A stretch of 64,000 bases of DNA from Candidatus Dormiibacterota bacterium (lineage in GTDB: Bacteria; Chloroflexota; Dormibacteria; Aeolococcales; Aeolococcaceae): positions 194,064 to 258,063 of the forward strand of contig PMOL01000005.1 of assembly GCA_003162415.1 (NCBI GenBank). Reading direction: 5' to 3'. The notes below the pieces were generated by a model that saw only the letters and a program-made list of their open reading frames with translations, was not told the origin of the DNA and did no database searches. The position numbers and the translations under genes were made by a program. Below are positions 26,809-35,620 of the stretch, piece by piece (within the stretch, counting starts at the first letter, position 1; each line of letters begins with the position of its first letter).

Positions 26809-27474
26809 ATGCATCAGCAGTTGGTTGCCACACCCGTGGGGAACGCGCGCCTCGATTGGTATCCGGCAGCGGTCGCGCCACGCGCGACGGTCGTGCTCGG
26901 CCATGGCACGGCCACGGGGGTGGAGGCGAAGGATCTGCAGGCGCTGGCCGGTGCTCTGCCTCCACTCGGGTACACCGTCGTGCTGGTGACGCAGCCGTAT
27001 CGAGTGGAGGGCAACTACGAGGTCGCCGGCGAGGAGTCGTTGGATCGCGCATGGACGGCTCTGTGGCCGGCCCTCAGTGCCCTTGAAGGACCAACGGTCT
27101 CAGGTGGCCGCAGCGCCGGGTCGCAGGTGGCGTGCCGCACGGCACGGGCCCTCGGAGCCGACGCCGTGCTGGCACTTGCCTATCCGCTGCTCGGACCCGG
27201 CAGCCCCGCGGAATTGCTGCGTACCGGGAAGCCTACGCTCGTCGTGCAGGGCGAGCGAGACCCCTTCGGACGTCCCGATCAGTTTCCGGACCTGCCACCG
27301 GACATCGAGCTCGTGGCGATTCCGATGGCGAACCACATGCTGGTTTCTGACGTGCGAGATACGCGCTCCGACTCACTCGAGCGCGTGACCGCTGCAGTGA
27401 GCGAGTGGCTCATCCGCGTGCTCCGCCTCGATGCCGGGCCAGGGTCCGCTGATCCTCCGCGGGATCAGGTTTGA
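26809..27474 (+). CDS. Alpha/beta hydrolase, KANL3/Tex30-like family
   Basis: 221-residue hydrolase fold. VVLGHGTATGVEAKDL carries the oxyanion region, GGRSAGSQVA the nucleophile elbow, VVQGERDPFG the acid loop and MANHML the histidine. The gene starts 3 bases after the FSH hydrolase stop, so it belongs to the same operon. This family is poorly characterised in bacteria. The stop at 27474 faces the convergent diguanylate cyclase gene 10 bases away. Confidence 0.85.
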   Translation: MHQQLVATPVGNARLDWYPAAVAPRATVVLGHGTATGVEAKDLQALAGALPPLGYTVVLVTQPYRVEGNYEVAGEESLDRAWTALWPALSALEGPTVSGGRSAGSQVACRTARALGADAVLALAYPLLGPGSPAELLRTGKPTLVVQGERDPFGRPDQFPDLPPDIELVAIPMANHMLVSDVRDTRSDSLERVTAAVSEWLIRVLRLDAGPGSADPPRDQV

Positions 27475-27484
27475 GCCACGCGTC

Positions 27485-29818
27485 CTACCGAGGTCCCGGG
27501 GACGCACCGACGACGCTCAGGGTGTGCGGCCTGAGCTGCTTCGCCGCATAGAGCGCCTCATCGGCTCGCTCCGCAACAGCCGCAGGGTCGTCGCCCGCCA
27601 TGCCCGCGGCGGCGCCGACGCTGATGCTCGGAATTCCCCACGAGAGACGAACCTGGGACACCGAGGCAACCAGGCGGTCGGCGAGCTCCGACGCTCCATG
27701 GGCGTCCGATCCGACCATCAGCACCACGAACTCGTCGCCGCCGGTCCGCGCGAGGACGTCAGCACTGCGCAGTTGAGTCTGCATTGCGGATGCCACAGCG
27801 GCGAGCAGCTCGTCGCCGGCGCTGTGGCCATGCGTATCGTTGACCGGCTTCAGCCCGTCGACGTCCACCGCCACGAAGGCAAACGGCATACGCGGGAGCT
27901 GGCTGACCCGTTCCGCGAGCGCCCGGCGGTTCGCCGTGCCGGTCAACGGGTCGGTGCGAGCGAGATTGCCAACCGTCTCGTGCAGCGCAGCGTTGTCAAG
28001 GGCGAGCACGCCCATGGCGACGATTCCCCTGAGATACTCGAGGATCGCCGGGCTGATGAGCCCATTCTGCCGCCCCGCAACCGCCAGGATTGCGAAGACC
28101 TCGCCGTCGCGAATGAGCGGCACCCAAACGCAGTTGGTCACGCCAGCGCGCCTGATTGCCTTTGCGACGCTTGGCCCGAACAAGCTGAATTCCAGATGGG
28201 CCATCGCGGGTTGCCGGCTCGCGATGACCTGCTGCGCATAGGGATGATCTGCGAGTTGATAACTCGCGCCGTCCATGCTCACCTCGTCATCCGGGTCGTG
28301 CTTGCCTGCACTCGTCATCGCCGGGCCTTCGATGATGAACAGTTCGGCGCGCCGGCGTGGCTCGCCTGTGGCGGAGCAGAGTTCCGACGCCGCCTTGGTG
28401 AGTGCGGCGATGACACGTTCACCAACCAGGGTCGAGCTCATCTGCGCGGCGGCGCTGCTGACGATGCGAAGTGCGTGGATCGTCTCCAACCGGTCGGTGA
28501 CGTCACGGATGGTGGACACGTATCCGGTCACGCGCGAATGCGCATCGTGGATTGGCGATGTGGAAAAGGACAACCATCGGACCGTCTGATTTGCCCGGCT
28601 ACGGACTCCGAGTCCTGCGCCGCCCTCGAATCCTGGTCCGCTCTGCTGCATCGTGATGACCGGACTGTCTCCCGCAGGCAGCGCGGTGCCGTCCTCGCGA
28701 AGCAGGTCACACCGCGCAACCGATGCGGTTGCCTGTTCGCCAGGCTCCAGCTCGAACACGTTGTGAGTCGCAAGGTTCATCGACGACAGCCGGCCGGCCG
28801 CGTCATACACGATGATGCCGTCGGTCATTGATTCCTGAACGGTTTGCAATTTGTTCTCAGTGGCCTCACGTCGCGCATAGGCGCGCTCGAGCCGGCCCAT
28901 GACGATGACGATCGCGCAGCCCCCGAGCCCCAGCGCCACGAGCAGGCCGATCGCAACCGCGGTGACTTCCTGACTACCGGCCCCGGCGGTGGTTTCGGCC
29001 AGCGGCGTGCTCAGGCTGAGCGACCATCCGATACCCGGGACGGTGGCGCCCGCGGAGAGGATGCCCGCAGACAGTGTGGTTATCGATCTGCCATCCTCGG
29101 CGGCGAGGATGGCAGGGCCTTCGGTTGTGTCGACCGAGTTTCCCACGGTTGCGACTGTCGTCATCAGCGTTCCCTGCTGGTCAGCGAGCTGCAGCCCGAT
29201 CTGCTGCAGCGTCGAAAGATGCGTCACGAATGCCTGCACGGAGGCGATCTTGTATCCGATGAGCAGGATCCCGATCATCGCGCCACGCTGACCCGTGGGA
29301 GACGCAGCGTAGATTGGAGTCCCAACACCCACGATGTGCGGTGAACCAGCAACCGCCGAGACATACGCGTTCGAGACGTACGTCGCTCCAGTTCGCATCA
29401 CCCCCACGTACCAATCACGGTAGTCAAAGTTCTGATCGACAAGCGTTGGATCAGGTGGAGAGATCGCGAGGAGCGTCCCATCACCGGTGAACACTGATGC
29501 GAATGCGTAGTTGGACTCGAGCGTCACAAGCTGGGCGAGCGTCACCTGGAGGTTGTTCAGCTGCTCGTGGGTTGGGTGGCCAGATCCGAGTGCGGCGACG
29601 AAATCCGCATCCGTGAGAGTCAGCTTCTCGAGCTCGCCGACGCCGTCCATCTCCTTTGCCACAAACGCCGCAGTCACCTGAGCCGCGGCCGAGAGCTTGG
29701 ATCGCTCGGAGGTCAGATTCGCGTTGTACGCACCCTTGATGCCGGCGATGGCGACGATCCCGATGGCGGACAGGCACAGAGCGGCTGCCAGGCCGACCGC
29801 GATCGTCTTGCCCTTCAT
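27485..29818 (-). CDS. Cache-PAS-GAF-GGDEF diguanylate cyclase
   Basis: 777-residue membrane sensor that should make cyclic di-GMP. The N-terminal helix (AVGLAAALCLSAIGIVAIAGI) and a second near residue 290 (VAIGLLVALGLGGCAIVIVM) bracket a periplasmic dCache domain (FASVFTGDGTLLAISPP... DYRDWYVGVMRTG... AYVSAVAGSPHIVGVGTPIY). A PAS domain (QESMTDGIIVYDAAGRLSSMN), a GAF-like domain and a C-terminal GGDEF domain follow, with DPLTGTANRRAL and ARTGGDEFVVL near residue 693, an intact active site. No EAL domain. An extracellular small ligand sensed by the Cache domain probably sets activity. Confidence 0.92.
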   Translation of the reverse strand: MKGKTIAVGLAAALCLSAIGIVAIAGIKGAYNANLTSERSKLSAAAQVTAAFVAKEMDGVGELEKLTLTDADFVAALGSGHPTHEQLNNLQVTLAQLVTLESNYAFASVFTGDGTLLAISPPDPTLVDQNFDYRDWYVGVMRTGATYVSNAYVSAVAGSPHIVGVGTPIYAASPTGQRGAMIGILLIGYKIASVQAFVTHLSTLQQIGLQLADQQGTLMTTVATVGNSVDTTEGPAILAAEDGRSITTLSAGILSAGATVPGIGWSLSLSTPLAETTAGAGSQEVTAVAIGLLVALGLGGCAIVIVMGRLERAYARREATENKLQTVQESMTDGIIVYDAAGRLSSMNLATHNVFELEPGEQATASVARCDLLREDGTALPAGDSPVITMQQSGPGFEGGAGLGVRSRANQTVRWLSFSTSPIHDAHSRVTGYVSTIRDVTDRLETIHALRIVSSAAAQMSSTLVGERVIAALTKAASELCSATGEPRRRAELFIIEGPAMTSAGKHDPDDEVSMDGASYQLADHPYAQQVIASRQPAMAHLEFSLFGPSVAKAIRRAGVTNCVWVPLIRDGEVFAILAVAGRQNGLISPAILEYLRGIVAMGVLALDNAALHETVGNLARTDPLTGTANRRALAERVSQLPRMPFAFVAVDVDGLKPVNDTHGHSAGDELLAAVASAMQTQLRSADVLARTGGDEFVVLMVGSDAHGASELADRLVASVSQVRLSWGIPSISVGAAAGMAGDDPAAVAERADEALYAAKQLRPHTLSVVGASPGPR

Positions 29819-29926
29819 GCGTTGATCATGGCGCCGGAGTGGTTACGGTTCACGTGAGGGGCGCACCGGTATCAGACGACGATCGACGCAGTCTGTGACA
29901 TTGTCAGGAGAGGAGATTCGCGCGTC

Positions 29927-32116
29927 CTAGGCGACGGTTGCAAAACCCTCGGAGACCAGACCTCGCTGCGTCCTCAGAGAAGCTCGGAGCGCGTCGATGG
30001 GCATCGGTCGGCCAAACAGGAATCCCTGTGCCACGGTGTACCCGATGTCAACCAGCACCGCAGCCTCCGTCTCGGTCTCAACGCCTTCGGCGACGATCTG
30101 CGCGCCGATGGCAACGCCGACATGCAGGATCGCGGCAGCCATCGCTCGAGCCTCAGACCGTGTGTCCAGGTCGGTCACGAAAGCGCGGTCAAGCTTGATC
30201 ACGTCGACCGGCAGCAGCTGGAGCCGAGCCAGCGACGAGTACCCGGTGCCGAAGTCGTCGATGGAGACCCTCACTCCCTGCGCACGCAGGCGGTGGAACG
30301 CTCTGCTAGCCAGACCGACGTCGTCCATGAGTGCGCTCTCGGTCACCTCGATCACCAGTGCCGCCGGCGGGAGTCCGGTATGCGCGAGAACGTCCTCGAC
30401 CCAGCCGGCGAACAGGTCGCCGATGAGCTGGCGCACAGACACATTGACCGCGATATAGATGCCGCACTCATGATTGAGCGGCATCATTGTCGAACACGCG
30501 CTCTGCATGACCCACTGCCCGATCGGCACGATCAGACCGCTTGTCTCAGCGATGGGGATGAACTCGCTCGGTGGGACGGGACCTCTTTCCGGATGCGTCC
30601 ATCGCAGCAGTGCTTCGGCGCCGAGGATCCTCCGGTCGGCAAGGTTGACGATGGGCTGATACGCCATCTGCAACTTCCCCGAGTCCATCGCCGCTCGAAG
30701 CCCATCCTGGATGTCGAGCCGCTGGCGCACCTCTCGTCGCATCACGGTGTCATACAGCCGGTACTGCGCCGCGCCCGCGATCTTCGCGTGTGACAACGCC
30801 GAATCGGCGTTGCGGATCAGCGTCGCCACGCTCAACGGGCGCGGCGCCTTCTGCAGTGCGACCCCCAGGCTCGCGGTGACCCGCAGGACATGGCCCTGTA
30901 CATTCACCTCCGCATCCATCATGTCGAAGATCAGGCTCGCAGCGCTCGTGGCATCCGCATGATCTTGAACGAACGGCGCCACCACGGCGAACTCGTCACC
31001 GCCGTACTTGGCAAGCACCGCATCAGGGAACGCGTTCGACAGACGCCGGGCAACCTCGCGCAGGACCTCGTCGCCGATGTCGTGTCCAAGACTGTCGTTG
31101 ATGAGGTTGAAGTCGTCGAGATCGAGGATCAGAAGTGCGCCCGTTGGCCGGCTCGCTGAGGCGACATCGTTCAGGTACTCGATGAGACCGGACCTTCCGA
31201 GCAGCCCGGTCAGGGCGTCGTGCCGCACGGCGAACAGTCGCAACTCCTCGGCTTTCCGTCGATCGGCTTCGGCCGCAACCTCGGCGCTGATGTTCGAGGA
31301 GACGGAGATCACGCCCACGATGTTCCCCGCGTCATCGCGCATGGGGGCGTTGAGAGTCAGATAGGTGCTGCCGTTGAAGAGAACCCGTGAGCTCGTTTCG
31401 GACCCGGTGAGAGCGGTCTCGAGCGCATGCAACGAGTCGGCGTCGGTCAGGATGTCCCTGACATTCCTGCCGACATAGTCTTCGAGGTTGGCACCGGTCA
31501 CCTCCCGCCCGCCTGCGACAAACGTGAGGCGAAGAGTGGTGTCGTACATCGAGAATGCGATTGGCAGCGCGGCCACGGCCGCATCGATCAATGCCTCACT
31601 CCGCTGCTGCGCATGCTTCAGCTCGTGCTGTTCGCTGAGATCCTGCATCAGCACCAGGGCTTGGACCGCGAGGCCGGCCTCATTGCGCACCGCGGAGACC
31701 GTCGAGAGGATCGGAAAGGTGGCGCCGCTCTTGTGCTGAAGAACGCGCTCGACGGAATAGCCATCCACTGAGCCGTCTGCGAGGCGCGCAACCGCGTCCA
31801 ACGTCGGATTCCGGTCCACCGGGAAGATCTTCGCGACAGGTGCTCCGACGAGCTCCTCAGCGCTGAATCCGGTCATCTCGCAGAGCACCTGGTTCACTCG
31901 GTGGATGTTGAATTCCTTGAAATCGACGATCAGCTGACCGAGTGAGCCTCGATCGAACATGCTCCGGTACATGCGCAGGCCTTCCTGGAGGCCCGCCTGG
32001 TGGGCGGCGTCGAGCCGGCGCCTCTCTCGCCCGCGCCTCGCCAGCCGGCCACCGATCGCGACGACCTGATTGCCGGTCGCTGCACGCTGCACCTCATCGC
32101 CTCCTGTCCCGGTCAC
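29927..32116 (-). CDS. PAS-PAS-GGDEF-EAL cyclic-di-GMP protein
   Basis: 729-residue soluble bifunctional protein. Two PAS modules come first (MYRSMFDRGSLGQLIVDFKEFNIHRVNQVLCEMTGFSAEELVG; then AALPIAFSMYDTTLRLTFVAGG). The GGDEF domain has HDALTGLLGRSG and KYGGDEFAVVAP near residue 372; the EAL domain has EALLRWTHPERG near 501, AVNVSVRQL, VTESALMDD, DDFGTGYSSLARL, KLDRAFV and GVET, so both activities look possible. No membrane segment is seen. It begins with a GTG at 32116 and lies 108 bases from the Cache cyclase gene, same strand. Confidence 0.92.
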   Translation of the reverse strand: MTGTGGDEVQRAATGNQVVAIGGRLARRGRERRRLDAAHQAGLQEGLRMYRSMFDRGSLGQLIVDFKEFNIHRVNQVLCEMTGFSAEELVGAPVAKIFPVDRNPTLDAVARLADGSVDGYSVERVLQHKSGATFPILSTVSAVRNEAGLAVQALVLMQDLSEQHELKHAQQRSEALIDAAVAALPIAFSMYDTTLRLTFVAGGREVTGANLEDYVGRNVRDILTDADSLHALETALTGSETSSRVLFNGSTYLTLNAPMRDDAGNIVGVISVSSNISAEVAAEADRRKAEELRLFAVRHDALTGLLGRSGLIEYLNDVASASRPTGALLILDLDDFNLINDSLGHDIGDEVLREVARRLSNAFPDAVLAKYGGDEFAVVAPFVQDHADATSAASLIFDMMDAEVNVQGHVLRVTASLGVALQKAPRPLSVATLIRNADSALSHAKIAGAAQYRLYDTVMRREVRQRLDIQDGLRAAMDSGKLQMAYQPIVNLADRRILGAEALLRWTHPERGPVPPSEFIPIAETSGLIVPIGQWVMQSACSTMMPLNHECGIYIAVNVSVRQLIGDLFAGWVEDVLAHTGLPPAALVIEVTESALMDDVGLASRAFHRLRAQGVRVSIDDFGTGYSSLARLQLLPVDVIKLDRAFVTDLDTRSEARAMAAAILHVGVAIGAQIVAEGVETETEAAVLVDIGYTVAQGFLFGRPMPIDALRASLRTQRGLVSEGFATVA

Positions 32117-32264
32117 ACCCCTAGGCTGTGCAGGTTGCGCATCAAGACGCCACCGGCCACCGTCTCGTCATTGGACTGTGACCACTCCCACATGAGCGAG
32201 CCGTCAGGCGATGAACCAGTGCCCAGGCGAGGGCGCCTGCGTCGTGGGAGGTGACACCTCACGC

Positions 32265-32270
32265 TAGTAT
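32265..32270 (+). promoter_or_regulatory. -10 element giving a leaderless oligoribonuclease mRNA
   Basis: TAGTAT lies 6 bases before the GTG start at 32277, placing the expected transcription start on or next to the start codon. No ribosome site exists between the two, consistent with leaderless translation. Confidence 0.45.
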
Positions 32271-32276
32271 CGCGTC

Positions 32277-32834
32277 GTGCTCGCCTGGATGGACCTCGAG
32301 ATGACCGGTCTTGACCCGTCGCGGAATGTGATCGTCGAGATCGCCACGGTGATCACCAACGATGAGCTCGAGACAGTTGCGGAAGGCCCGGATATCGTCG
32401 TCCACGCGACGCCGGAGGAACTGGAGGCCATGGAGGGCGTGGTGCGCTCCATGCACACCAGATCGGGGCTCCTCGCGGCGATCCAGTCCTCCCCGATCTC
32501 GCTCGCAGACGCCGGCGAAGAGACCCTCGCATTCCTGAGATCACACATCGGCGAGCCGCGGTCGGTGCCGCTGTGCGGCAACTCGATCGGGACCGACCGG
32601 CGATTCCTCGCGGCACACCTTCCCGAGGTGGAGAGCTTCCTCCACTACCGCTCGATTGACGTCTCGAGCGTCAAGGAACTCTGCCGGCGGTGGTATCCCG
32701 ATGTCCTCGCCGGTGCGCCCCCCAAGAAGGAGGCGCACCGGGCCCTGGACGACATCCGCGAATCGATCGCGGAACTTGCGTACTACCGGTCGACGATCTT
32801 CATCGATCGGGTCAACTCTCGATCAGCGCCGTAG
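32277..32834 (+). CDS. orn: Oligoribonuclease
   Basis: 185-residue 3'-5' exonuclease of the DEDDh family that degrades 2-5 nt RNAs and pGpG. Motif I WMDLEMTGLDP has the metal-binding Asp and Glu, motif II is PLCGNSIGTDRRFL, and motif III KKEAHRALDDIRESI carries the general-base His and last Asp. Length and motifs match Orn closely. GTG 32277 is the first possible start. The 3' end overlaps the convergent MFS gene by 23 bases. Together with the GGDEF/EAL genes just upstream it supplies the final step of c-di-GMP breakdown. Confidence 0.95.
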   Translation: MLAWMDLEMTGLDPSRNVIVEIATVITNDELETVAEGPDIVVHATPEELEAMEGVVRSMHTRSGLLAAIQSSPISLADAGEETLAFLRSHIGEPRSVPLCGNSIGTDRRFLAAHLPEVESFLHYRSIDVSSVKELCRRWYPDVLAGAPPKKEAHRALDDIRESIAELAYYRSTIFIDRVNSRSAP

Positions 32835-34317
32835 CCGGCGCGTCGAGCTCGCGCACCCAGGAAGGCACGGCGGCTGCGCGAGCGCTGGCACGCCGCCCGC
32901 GAATCGCCACCGCCAGCACGACCACTGTCGCGCAGACGAACACGGTCGCCGCGATGAACGCGTGATCGGCGCCGGTGACGAACGCCTGCTGTGCCACGGT
33001 GATCGACTGCGCAGCCCCCCGTGCGGCCGTGCCGAAAACGGACACGAGCACCGCAAGCCCGAGCGCGCCGCCGAGCTGCTGCATCACGTTGACCAAACCC
33101 GACGCGGCACCGGCATCCTCCTGGCGCACGCCACTGAGTGACGTGGAGGTGAGCGGCACGAATGCGAGTCCGTTGCCCGCGCCGAAGAGCATCAGCGGCG
33201 CCAGCAGGGAGACATAGCTGCTCGATGCCGCGAGCTGGGTCATCAGCAACATGCCCACGGTCGACACCGAGAAGCCAACCACCATCACCGGCTTGGCGCC
33301 GAACCGCTGCATGAGCCCGCGCGCGCTGAGCTGCGACATCGAGAAGAGCGCGACGGTGAAGGGCAGAAACGCCAGGCCGGTCTTGATGGGACTGTAGTGC
33401 AGCACGTCCTGGAGGAACTGCGTGAGGAAGAAGAACATGCCGAACATTCCCGCGGTCAGGAAGAGGCGCGCGATGTAGGAGGCACTACGGCTGCGGTCAG
33501 CGAAGAGTCGCAGTGGTGTGATCGGCTCCGGCGCGCGGCGCTCGAGCAGGACGAACGTCGCCAGGAGGACGACGCCGGCGGCGAAGGCGGCCATGGTCAC
33601 GGCGTCGCCCCAACCGGAGGTCGCGGCGCGTACGAACCCATAGGCGAGCGAGGTCACGCCGAGCGTCGATGTGAGCGCGCCGCGAACGTCGAAATGGCCG
33701 TTGCGGCTGGGAGTCTCGGTCAGGAGGCGCCGCGCCAGCGCGATCACGATGATGCCGATCGGCACGTTGACGAAGAGCACCCAACGCCACGATGCCCACT
33801 GCACCAGGAGACCGCCAAGGATCAGGCCGATGGCGCCACCGCCGATGGACACGGCGGTGTACCAGCCGAGCGCGCGAACGCGCTCCTGGCCTTCCCGGAA
33901 CATGGTCATCAGCAGTGCCAGCGCCGAGGGTGCGGCGAGCGCTCCACCGACTCCCTGGAGCGCGCGAGCCGCGAGCAGCCAGCCACTCCAGGGGGCCACG
34001 CCACCGAGGAACGACGCGGCGGTGAAGAGGGCGATCCCCGCGATGAACACGCGCCGGCGGCCGAGAAGATCGCCCGCTCGTGCGCCGAGGAGCAGGAACC
34101 CGCCGAAGGCCAGGGTGTATGCGGTGATCACCCAGGAGAGATTCGCGGGGGAGAAGTGCAATGCCCCGGCGATGTCGGGCAGAGCGATGTTCACGATGGT
34201 GGCATCGAGCACCACCATCAGCTGGACGGCAAGGATGATGGCGAGCACCAGGCCCCGGCGAGGCTGGTGCTGGGTTGCCCGGCCGGGCAGAGCGACGAGA
34301 GTGGCGACAGATGGCAC
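32812..34317 (-). CDS. MFS multidrug exporter, DHA2 (14-TM) type
   Basis: 501-residue proton-driven efflux protein. Motif A-like GARAGDLLGRRRVFIAG follows the second helix, and motif C-like ALQGVGGALAAPSALALL is in helix 5; about 14 hydrophobic segments are counted. LMVVLDATIVNIALPDIAGAL in helix 1 is the D1 signature of the EmrB/QacA family. It is divergent from a TetR gene with a palindromic operator just upstream of its ATG (34317), so it is probably induced by the drugs or metabolites it exports. Confidence 0.92.
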   Translation of the reverse strand: MPSVATLVALPGRATQHQPRRGLVLAIILAVQLMVVLDATIVNIALPDIAGALHFSPANLSWVITAYTLAFGGFLLLGARAGDLLGRRRVFIAGIALFTAASFLGGVAPWSGWLLAARALQGVGGALAAPSALALLMTMFREGQERVRALGWYTAVSIGGGAIGLILGGLLVQWASWRWVLFVNVPIGIIVIALARRLLTETPSRNGHFDVRGALTSTLGVTSLAYGFVRAATSGWGDAVTMAAFAAGVVLLATFVLLERRAPEPITPLRLFADRSRSASYIARLFLTAGMFGMFFFLTQFLQDVLHYSPIKTGLAFLPFTVALFSMSQLSARGLMQRFGAKPVMVVGFSVSTVGMLLMTQLAASSSYVSLLAPLMLFGAGNGLAFVPLTSTSLSGVRQEDAGAASGLVNVMQQLGGALGLAVLVSVFGTAARGAAQSITVAQQAFVTGADHAFIAATVFVCATVVVLAVAIRGRRASARAAAVPSWVRELDAPATALIES

Positions 34318-34358
34318 GGAGATCCTCCAGATGGGGTAGACTTACGAAACGGATGCTG

Positions 34359-34388
34359 CCTCCGGAAGTATACCGGAGGTTACCTCCG
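34359..34388. promoter_or_regulatory. Two overlapping palindromic operators for the TetR/MFS pair
   Basis: CCTCCGG-7 bases-CCGGAGG occupies 34359-34379 and CGGAGGT-T-ACCTCCG occupies 34374-34388; both are perfect inverted repeats and share the central CGGAGG. They sit between the MFS start (34317) and the TetR start. This is the layout expected for a TetR regulator bound as two dimers. Confidence 0.75.
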
Positions 34389-34420
34389 TTTTGCAACATG
34401 ACGTTGTGGGTGATCTAGTC

Positions 34421-35059
34421 GTGGCACATGAAGTCGAGGTGGCCGGGAGCCGGGTGGTGGAGCCCGACGAGCTGGTTTCCACAGATCGCCGTCCTCGCGC
34501 CGATGCGGTGCGCAACCGCCAGCTCGTGCTCTCGGCAGCGGCCGATGCGTTCGCGGCCCGGGGCGCTGACGTTCCGCTCGAGGACATCGCCCGAAGTGCG
34601 GGCGTCGGGATCGGCACCCTCTATCGACACTTCCCGACGCGGGACGCCCTCGTGGAGGCGGTCTATCGCAACGAGATCGACGTCCTCTGCGAGCGGGCGG
34701 ACGAGCTCCTCGAGACCATGCCGCCCGACCTGGCGCTCGCGGAATGGATGCGGCTGTTCGTGCGGCACGTGGCCACCAAGAAGGGCATGCTCTCCGTGCT
34801 CAAGCCGCTGCTCGGCTCCAACCCGAGCTTCTTCGACCAGACGCGCGGGCGTGCGACCGCGGCGGCGACCAAGCTGCTCGAAGCCGGCGTCGCAGCCGGG
34901 ACGGTCCGGGGCGACATTGATGGCGGTGATCTGATCCGTGCCGTCGGCGGCATCTGCATGTCGACCGACCAGGAGCGTTCCGAGGCTTCGGAGCGCCTCG
35001 TGGGTCTCCTCTTCGACGGCCTCCGCCGTGGGGCGGCGAGCTCTCCAACGTCTGCCTGA
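34421..35059 (+). CDS. TetR family regulator of the adjacent exporter
   Basis: About 212 residues from GTG 34421, which has GGGTGA 7 bases upstream; the frame is open from TTG 34391 and other GTG codons are possible. The helix-turn-helix is VLSAAADAFAARGADVPLEDIARSAGVGIGTLYRHFPTRDALVEAVY. The C-terminal domain (FFDQTRGRATAAATKLLEAGVAAGTVRGDIDGGDLIRAVGGI) resembles TetR regulators with a SACE_7040-like domain. It is divergent from the DHA2 exporter across overlapping palindromes and is inferred to repress it. Confidence 0.9.
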   Translation: MAHEVEVAGSRVVEPDELVSTDRRPRADAVRNRQLVLSAAADAFAARGADVPLEDIARSAGVGIGTLYRHFPTRDALVEAVYRNEIDVLCERADELLETMPPDLALAEWMRLFVRHVATKKGMLSVLKPLLGSNPSFFDQTRGRATAAATKLLEAGVAAGTVRGDIDGGDLIRAVGGICMSTDQERSEASERLVGLLFDGLRRGAASSPTSA

Positions 35060-35187
35060 GCGCGGATCGCGGCGGGCACCTGGCCGCCCTCAGCCGTCCT
35101 GCGCAGGTCGCCGAGCGTCTCGAGGAGATCCGTTCTGCATGGATCCTGCAATCGCCTGTGCGCAGCATGCGACCCGAGGCGCTCTGA
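35056..35187 (+). pseudogene. Remnant of an alpha/beta hydrolase C-terminus
   Basis: 43 codons ending in TGA at 35185-35187 read DRGGHLAALSRPAQVAERLEEIRSAW, which resembles the C-terminal GGHFAALE-P-L-x-x-D-I/L-R segment of epoxide-hydrolase-like enzymes, including the catalytic His. There is no start codon or upstream catalytic domain: the TetR gene ends inside the first codons. It looks like the tail left after deletion of a hydrolase gene. Based on motif memory only. Confidence 0.4.
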
Positions 35188-35218
35188 CAGCGCCGGCAGC
35201 GTTTACAGGAGGCATGCA

Positions 35219-35584
35219 ATGCCAACCACGGTCACGGCGGAACACAAGACACTGAGCACTCCCGACGAGGAGCGGGTTTTCGAGAAGGGGCGCGTCGATC
35301 TCGTCAACATCGGCGGCGGCACGGTGGGCAGGTTGACCCTCGAGCCCGGGTGGCGGTGGTCGCTGCACGTCAAGCCGATCGCGGGGACCGAGCTCTGCGA
35401 GGCGCCCCACTTTCAGTACCACGCGTCCGGAGTGCTGCGGATTCAGATGGCCGACGGCAGCGAGTTCGACGCACGAACCGGTGACATCACCGCGCTGCCC
35501 TCGGGGCACGATGCTTGGGTGATCGGCGACGAGGCGGTCGTGCTCATCGACTGGAACGGCGCGAGCAACTACGGCAAGGGGTGA
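35219..35584 (+). CDS. Cupin domain protein
   Basis: 121-residue single-domain cupin. ATG 35219 is chosen over 35214 for its spacing from AGGAGG at 35207-35212. The beta-barrel motifs are loose: VGRLTLEPGWRWSLHVKPIAG for motif 1 and ALPSGHDAWVIGDEAVVLIDW for motif 2; the usual GxxHxH triad is reduced to a single His near HVKPIAG and HFQYH, so metal binding is uncertain. Function is unknown; it lies between the TetR gene and the SARP gene on the same strand. Confidence 0.8.
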   Translation: MPTTVTAEHKTLSTPDEERVFEKGRVDLVNIGGGTVGRLTLEPGWRWSLHVKPIAGTELCEAPHFQYHASGVLRIQMADGSEFDARTGDITALPSGHDAWVIGDEAVVLIDWNGASNYGKG

Positions 35585-35620
35585 TCCAGCGCCGATAGGG
35601 GGCTTCCCTCGCGCGGTCCC

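Noticed and set aside
33397..34401. Plus-strand open frame opposite the DHA2 exporter
   Set aside because: Glu/Arg/His-rich antisense of membrane helices; crosses the palindromic operator.
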